This document shows positions 58,605 through 64,000 of a DNA stretch of 64,000 nucleotides, one piece after another. The stretch comes from Cyclospora cayetanensis. Its lineage: Eukaryota > Apicomplexa > Conoidasida > Eucoccidiorida > Eimeriidae. How positions within the stretch are numbered: position 1 is the first letter of the stretch; every line of letters starts with the position of its first letter. The translations under genes and the position numbers were made by a program. The DNA lies in NCBI RefSeq assembly GCF_002999335.1, contig NW_020312093.1, positions 40,565 through 104,564 on the forward strand, written 5' to 3'. The notes below the pieces were generated by a model, which was not told where the DNA came from, searched no databases, and saw only the letters and a list, made by a program, of their open reading frames with translations.

Positions 58605-58925
58605 TTTTCTAGCTGTGAACTAATACCTGATGCCTATTCCTCTGGCGATGACAGGGCATTCCAATGTGCAGTTGCTCCTAGCTGTGACTAGCCACCGGGG
58701 TGTCCAAAAGTTTGGCAGCTTCAATCGCACTCGCTTTCCGCCTAGCCCGCCAAGCAGCTTTTTATTCAACATTCAAGATGGCATGGGATGATTTGATGGC
58801 TAGCTGTGAATAGGTAGCAGATGCCTCTTCCTTAGGTGATGAAAAGACATCCAAGTGTGCAGCTGCTACTTATTATGACTGGCCACCGTGGTGCCTGAAA
58901 GCTGGGTAGCTTTAATTGCGTGGTG
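58605..58925 (+). repeat. Degenerate direct duplication, ~118-bp copies
   Basis: About 58608-58725 and 58800-58917 align end to end at roughly three quarters identity by eye. Shared blocks are CTAGCTGTGAA, GATGCCT, TTCC, GTGCAG, TGACT(A/G)GCCACCG and a G/C...AGCTT(C/T)AAT end. The intervening about 75 bp is unrelated. Confidence 0.7.
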
Positions 58926-59365
58926 TTGGGTCAGCGAGCGTTCCACTTTCAGCAGCTGTGAGAGGGATCATTGAACAACAGAATTCCAAGTAGAGGCAAG
59001 TACACCTAGCCGAAAGCCACTTGTGGGTACTTTCTGCAACGTTGGGTATGCTTATTAACGGTTCACAGCAGATATTTGTTTGTCTTGGCTGCTCTTGAGT
59101 TGTATTTCCCTCCGTATTAGCCCAATAAAAGAATTTACGCGTCGCTCCCGTTTGCTGAAGGTTGCTAGGTGCAACTTGGTGCAAGTGCTTGGACTGCTTA
59201 GAGGGTGCAGCAGAAGCCATGCACACTAGCTTTCCCTTGGCAGCGGGCTAAGCTACATCTAGAAACACTGTGTACAACGCGTTACATTGACTAAGAATAA
59301 GCAAGGTGTTGACTTAGTGATACGCTTGTTCAATATACTGCAGATATATCTCGGAGTATTGGTAG

Positions 59366-59482
59366 CTCGATACACAAGACTCAGTGCTGCGTACGTGTGG
59401 GCTGCATGACACGCGTAACTACTTGTGACTGCCCAGAATGGCTATAGAATGCAGCTACGGGCACCCTAGCTGCTCCTCTCTT
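59366..59482 (+). repeat. Dispersed repeat, copy 1 (partner at 63811)
   Basis: This stretch aligns over about 117 bp with 63811-63930 on the same strand. Common blocks are GTAGCTCGATACA, CAGTGCTG, a middle part with GTGTGAATG-like text, AAGCTACG/AGCTACGG, GCACCCT and CTCTC. Divergence is high, so both copies are old. The separation of about 4.4 kb and the proteasome gene in between argue against a simple LTR pair. Confidence 0.6.
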
Positions 59483-59644
59483 CTCTTGTGGCGCAAGTTT
59501 GGAGCGCCTTTTTTCGCCCCTTTCATCAGGCTTAAGATAGTTTCTGAGTAAGCGTCTGTAAAGTGAGATGTCGAGTACACTGTTCATTCGTGTAACATGC
59601 TAAGTAGTTCGCAACTTTGAGACATCAGAAGCTTCCGCATATCA

Positions 59645-59935
59645 GTGGCCTTTTTCAGGAAAGTAGAGTTACCGCACATGCGCCACTTTTCCATCCTTTT
59701 TCAGCGCCAACACCAGGTTGAGCCAGTACGTGCTGGTGAATTCCTGCAGCTTGCCTTTATCAACGAATCGCTTGCCTACCGCTCAATCTCATCTGCATGC
59801 TGGAGGCCTTCCGATACAGCGGAATACAACTTGGAGCTGACCTGGGTATTAGCTATATGTGATGCACCGGACGACCATCCGGTGATCAACCTGCCGGCAG
59901 CACACGATTATGTAGCGCTTCCGCAAACATCTTGA
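59645..59935 (-). mobile_element. Ty3/gypsy reverse transcriptase N-terminal fragment
   Basis: Minus-strand translation gives IPRSAPSCIPLYRKASSMQM, then KRFVDKGKLQEFTSTYWLNL, then VLALKKDGKVAHVR. This matches the gypsy RT entry block (PYR...L...G.I..S.SPWA.PV..VKKKDG..R). An in-frame stop interrupts it. The conserved YxDD region further downstream is not visible, so this is a fragment. Confidence 0.65.
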
Positions 59936-59939
59936 TTTC

Positions 59940-61091
59940 TGCCCAGTCCTGCTGTTCCGCCGCTAAGTCTACACTAGATTACCCTATCAGGAGAGGCGTT
60001 TGCAAACGAGTGAAATTGGATACGTGCTCCAAACCTCCTTCCCTTACAGCGCTGCTGAGTAGCGACGTCCCAAGCAGCTGATGAGGTTTTTATGTAAAAC
60101 TTTCTTTAAGGGATTCGCAGAGAGACACCTAACCCCAAACTCAACAGAAACCCAATACAAAGTCATTGAGTGTCTTCTCAAGCTAATCTTTTTCCCCTGC
60201 TTCGTTCCTTAAGTTCCCAGCATGAGGTGAGAGGTGCAGCTAGGATGAGCGCCGCTGCACTATTTAAGCACTCCTCACATTTACACCAAACTGCATATAG
60301 CATTTAATGCACACGCACACAACTCTTATTCGGACTATACTGAACTGGCGTATACTGTGAAACACAAAAGACCTGTACACGGCCCCATCAAACAATACTT
60401 CTCTATTAATTACTAGTTAAATATAGTGTACTAGGAGTGTTGAAATGTTGCCTAGTCCGCTATGGGGGGAGACAGCTCTTTTTAAGGGCATGCCACAGCT
60501 TTTCACTAAGTTTTTGCATAGGCTTTGGGGGGCTACAAGCGTTTCCCTATGGAAGCTCCAAAGGCGACACCACAGCAGCGGTCTACTTTTGTTTGGGATT
60601 CTCGCTATGATAAATAAACTGTAGTGACTCGGTTTTGTTAGGGCATGTAAGTCGTCTTTCCTCGCGATGTGTTCCCTCAGTAGGCATGAACTATTCCTGC
60701 ATCTTCTCAGGTGGCACGTGCTTCGATGCAGAGCAGCAATCCCGTAGCTCCCTGCACTATCAGCCCTTTACAAACAGTCCGTCTTAGACAGTAGTGGGGT
60801 AAAATAGCAAACCGAGCTTCCATGTGCTATTATGACAGCTTCAGGAGTACCTTGCAGCAGGCCTCCCCGTACCCATTTGAGTGCGTTCATCCAACCTCCT
60901 GGCTACCGAGCACCCACTAGTCCGCCACAGTATTCTAGCGCAGAACTGCCTGCCAACTGGTAGTGCAACATTCATTGAGTCAGTTTCAAAGATGCACTAA
61001 GGTACAAATGCAAAGCTGTAATATCTCTGGGCCGCGGTGTTGCTGGCGTCGCTACTCCTCACCCCGTGCCTTGTTCCTGGCTAAAATTCCT
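59940..61091. other. Intergenic, no gene seen
   Basis: AT-richer sequence with only short ORFs. It includes the 3' flank of the proteasome alpha-2 gene. Confidence 0.45.
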
Positions 61092-62531
61092 TCACGCCGT
61101 ACCGAGTTCTACTTCGCTCAAGTAGTCTTTGATCTCGGCGGGAGTCAGCACTCGGAATTTCCTGTCCTCCCCCACTATGCCGATCTCAATAGATTTTTCC
61201 GTCAAGGCCCCCTCAAAGCCCTCCCGCAGTGTGAGGATAGCTGTGTGAATTGCATCCTCCAGCTCAATGTCTGAGCTGTAGCTGCACATTCATTCGCACG
61301 ACACCTAGCCACACGCTAGCTCATGACATTATGCGGCAAAGTTTTTTAAAAGTAGAAGCGCAATCGACAAAGTGAAGATGCAAATGTGGTATGATGAAAC
61401 CGCGCTACAGCCATGCCTTCCCGCCTCCGACGGAGGCATCCTTAAACCGCTTTTGGCAACAAATGTGAGAATCCACGCTGGTGCAGCCCTAAACTCTATA
61501 CGAAAAACGCGAAAAACGACTTGGGAAATACGCACTACTACGGGATGTGCCTCATGGGCGTCCGAAAATTCTCGAGGCCTCACCGCTTTTCCAAGAATGT
61601 CTTGGAATTCTGCATATCTCGGCCGATCGCTGAGGCTTTCCACCCAAAATAGGCACCGCTAGGATCGACTTGATAGAGCTGTGGCCCGAAATCGTCGTAC
61701 CTACAAAGGCAAGATGCGCCACAGCCACCGATAAAGTCACCCATCCTACACGTACACTGCACGCTGACTGTCTTGGGAGCGTTGCTAGCTCGTCCAGCTG
61801 ATCCAATGCGCTCGCCTCACCCTGCAACCAGCAGAGAAATTCCAAACGGGCGGACTCCCCCGCTTTGGGTGTATTCTTGCATCACGGAGGCCACTCCCTG
61901 CACCAGCTGATTCGTGGGCATGGGGGTTTTGTAGTACAGCTCATACGCGGCTGCCTGACAAAACACAACTCCAGCCCACCGACAGAATTAAAATCAACCC
62001 TTGGCAGACTCAACTTTCCGTGTTACCGAATATCGACACCGACCGCATCCCTAGAACCAGTATCATAAGTGGAAACTGCAAAGCCCATCCCTAGTGTATG
62101 CTTCGTGACGGTAAAATGGGGTGCACACAGAAGGCATTGGGAGTGCAGGTAGAACCCTTAGGAAGTACGGAGGTGGAGTGTTCAGACATAATTTTCATTT
62201 TGCATTGCAGGTACTACTTTTGTGGGGGGAGACGGGGGGGATTCGCACTCACTTCCTTCCTGCCTTTCTTGAGCACCACACGGAAGTCCGCTGGCATTCC
62301 GGCGAACACGCATCCAACTGAGGGTGTGAAGTTGTCCACTTTGCTAATAGTTTCACCCTCAAGCAGAGGCGTGGGAAGTTTTTTTTCTGCTGCTAGAACC
62401 ACCCCGTTCCTGGCCTTAATGCCCAGGGCGGGGGCTCCTTGCTGCACGCGGTTCAACGCATATTCAATTTGCACCAGCTTCCCGCTCGGCGAGAAGGTCG
62501 TGAGGCTGAACGAGTACTGACCTTCTGACAT
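61092..62531 (-). CDS. PSMA2: 20S proteasome subunit alpha type-2
   Basis: Structural alpha-ring subunit of the 20S proteasome. Four exons, 62531-62253, 61954-61821, 61700-61584 and 61281-61092, total exactly 240 codons (239 residues; human 234). The alpha-type N-terminal motif is [20 protein letters not shown]. It continues with [94 protein letters not shown] and [20 protein letters not shown], ending [12 protein letters not shown]. All splice sites are GT/AG and in phase. Nothing unusual. Confidence 0.97.
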
Positions 62532-64000
62532 CCTCGAGCGGAGAAAGGTTGTACATATATTGCCACGGAAAAGCCTTGTTCAGGCAAAACGATAAAGACG
62601 AGTGAATGAACCAAGAGAATGAGAGAAGGGCCGCCTATCAGGCGGTGACTCACGATCGGGGTGCGCCCGCACTCTAGAAATCGCAGTCTACGGAAGAAGA
62701 AAATGTGTGTTCCTTTAGGGTTTTCTTCGCAAAAGTTTGTGGAGGGGGGCGCATGCGAAACCGCCAGCTGCTGCGAGAGAGCCACCTCAATGAGAAAGGC
62801 TCCTTGTCCGTTATGTCAAAAGTGATAAAACGGTTGCACTGCCTACTTGAATAACAAAAGTTAGATGCTATCAATTGTCCTAATTGGCAAACCCACACAG
62901 ACAGCTGGGCCAGGCAATCGCTTGCAGCCCCAAGGCAAGCTGCTGCAGTGTCTGTCGCCCTCCATGGCATGTCTTTATTTAATTTACCCCTATTGTGGAG
63001 GTTTTCGTGGTCAGTTGCTGGAATGTACGGTCAACCCCGTCGAACAGCCTGTGCTGTTGGCCTGCTAGCTGGTGTACATTGCGTATTGTCCCATCCCTCG
63101 TGCGTGCACTCTCTATGCAAAAACTGTCATATTATTTACTTCATGCTGGGATCGATATTTGCTGCCCCCAGAAATAGAATGTTGCTTTTTATTTGAAGGA
63201 GCACAGGCAACAAGGATAAGTCGAGGCCATCTCAATGCGGGGGGCCGATGTGGCACGCGGAGAACGGGGAGAAACGCAGCAACTCAACTTCTGAATGCGT
63301 ATACAAACGCCCACTGCGAATACAGTTGCACAGCACAAATTCATTTTTAGTGAATAACACGTGCAATACTAAGTGCTAAGTTGCAAAAGTATCACTACAA
63401 ATTCAGTTGCTCTAAAGGGTTTTGATAGGGAGTCACTTTTTCCCAAGCCAGATACAGCACTTATAGAAAAGTTACTTAGTACCCTTATAAGCGATTTGTG
63501 TTCTTCCTTCCTCTCCTTAATCTATACTTACCACTTGAGAAGAGGGAGCTTGTTGCCCTCCTATTGTCTTCATGGTGAGACATTAAACTCCAGACTCGTT
63601 ACAAACTCATTTAAACGTACTGAGTGGCTTGCAACAAAAGTCTTGCCTTCCCCTGCACGCGCTCCTCAAAATTTGCAGCTGTAAGAATGAATTAGAAGGC
63701 AACATTTTACAAAACACTTCCTGTTGCACTAGATGTAGCTAGGTGAGAACTCGTAAATAAGCAACTAATTCGTTTGTCTGTTCGTGCATCCTAATGATGA
63801 CAGAATAAGTGTAGCTCGATACAGGACGACCCAGTGCTGAGGGCATGTGCGCCGGATGCTATGCACACTAGGTGTGAATGCTCGGAGTCCTGAGAAGGTG
63901 AAGCTACGCGCACCCTTGCTCTCCCTCTCCCTTAATGTCAAAAGCTCTGATGGCACTCGTAGGGAAGGGCAGGAAATTGTTTGGAAGACACTCAAGGACT
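62532..64000. other. PSMA2 5' flank and gene-poor end of window
   Basis: Short ORFs only. The second copy of the dispersed repeat lies at 63811-63930. No supported gene. Confidence 0.45.
63811..63930 (+). repeat. Dispersed repeat, copy 2 (partner at 59366)
   Basis: Same orientation as the copy at 59366-59482; shares GTAGCTCGATACA, CAGTGCTG, AAGCTACG, GCACCCT and CTCTC blocks in order. An old, non-coding repeat or the end of a decayed element. Confidence 0.6.

Larger units (their letters stand above)
57721..59640. other. Gene-poor interval with degenerate repeats
   Basis: No supported gene. Holds a degenerate direct duplication (58605-58925) and one copy of a dispersed repeat (59366-59482). 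Confidence 0.5.

Noticed and set aside
59645..59935. 96-codon plus-strand ORF as a protein gene
   Set aside because: The complementary strand matches gypsy reverse transcriptase, so the plus ORF is a shadow.
59366..63930. LTR pair of a single retroelement
   Set aside because: The space between the copies holds an intact proteasome gene rather than gag-pol, and the copies are very divergent.
1..64000. CRISPR arrays, bacterial operons, riboswitches
   Set aside because: Intron-rich eukaryotic genes throughout; no regularly spaced repeats with unique spacers and no bacterial-type gene organisation.

Overview
The window looks like nuclear DNA of an eimeriid coccidian (Eimeria or Cyclospora type; the sequence alone does not let me choose). 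The evidence is intron-dense genes, abundant CAG/CTG trinucleotide runs read as poly-Ser, Gln, Ala or Leu, many TGCATGCA motifs in introns, and typical apicomplexan genes: apicoplast SufS, apicoplast-type Der1, HOOK, a myristoylated PP2C and a Trp-rich ESV1-like protein. Most lines below were built by joining exons by eye at GT/AG sites and checking phase. Where the exon lengths sum to a multiple of three I say so.

Layout: (1) 0.3-1.2 kb, 3' part of an unrecognised minus-strand gene. (2) 2.46-5.89 kb, SufS cysteine desulfurase, plus strand, 10 exons. (3) 6.2-8.2 kb (minus) and about 9-10.66 kb (plus), two unrecognised CAG-rich genes. (4) 11.1-17.0 kb HOOK, 17.36-17.9 kb the 3' end of a small unknown gene, and 19.2-23.35 kb AP-4 mu, all minus. 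(5) A head-to-head pair of splicing factors, BUD31 (25.2-26.6 kb, minus) and LUC7-like (27.6-31.3 kb, plus). (6) 31.4-38.1 kb, AT-richer and gene-poor, with a decayed Ty3/gypsy integrase. (7) 38.17-41.16 kb P5/PDIA6-type protein disulfide isomerase ending in KDEL, then 42.29-43.35 kb a single-exon Der1/derlin with an apicoplast-style leader. (8) 43.7-47.4 kb PP2C, minus. (9) tRNA-Asn(GTT) at 48.4 kb, then a decayed Ty3/gypsy RNase H-integrase at 49.1-50.1 kb. (10) 52.1-57.7 kb, a many-exon gene with Trp-rich repeats resembling plant ESV1/LESV amylopectin-binding proteins. (11) 57.7-64 kb, repeat-rich and gene-poor, containing a gypsy RT fragment, degenerate dispersed repeats and the proteasome alpha-2 gene (61.1-62.5 kb, minus).

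The genes are mostly housekeeping: apicoplast Fe-S sulfur supply and protein import, ER folding, vesicle and apical trafficking (HOOK, AP-4), splicing (BUD31, LUC7), proteolysis, signalling and probably storage polysaccharide. The gene-rich CAG-rich blocks alternate with AT-richer gene-poor blocks carrying retroelement debris, as has been described for Eimeria chromosomes. The most unusual non-genic signal is a set of short, near-perfect snap-back inverted repeats with 2-4 nt loops scattered through the window.
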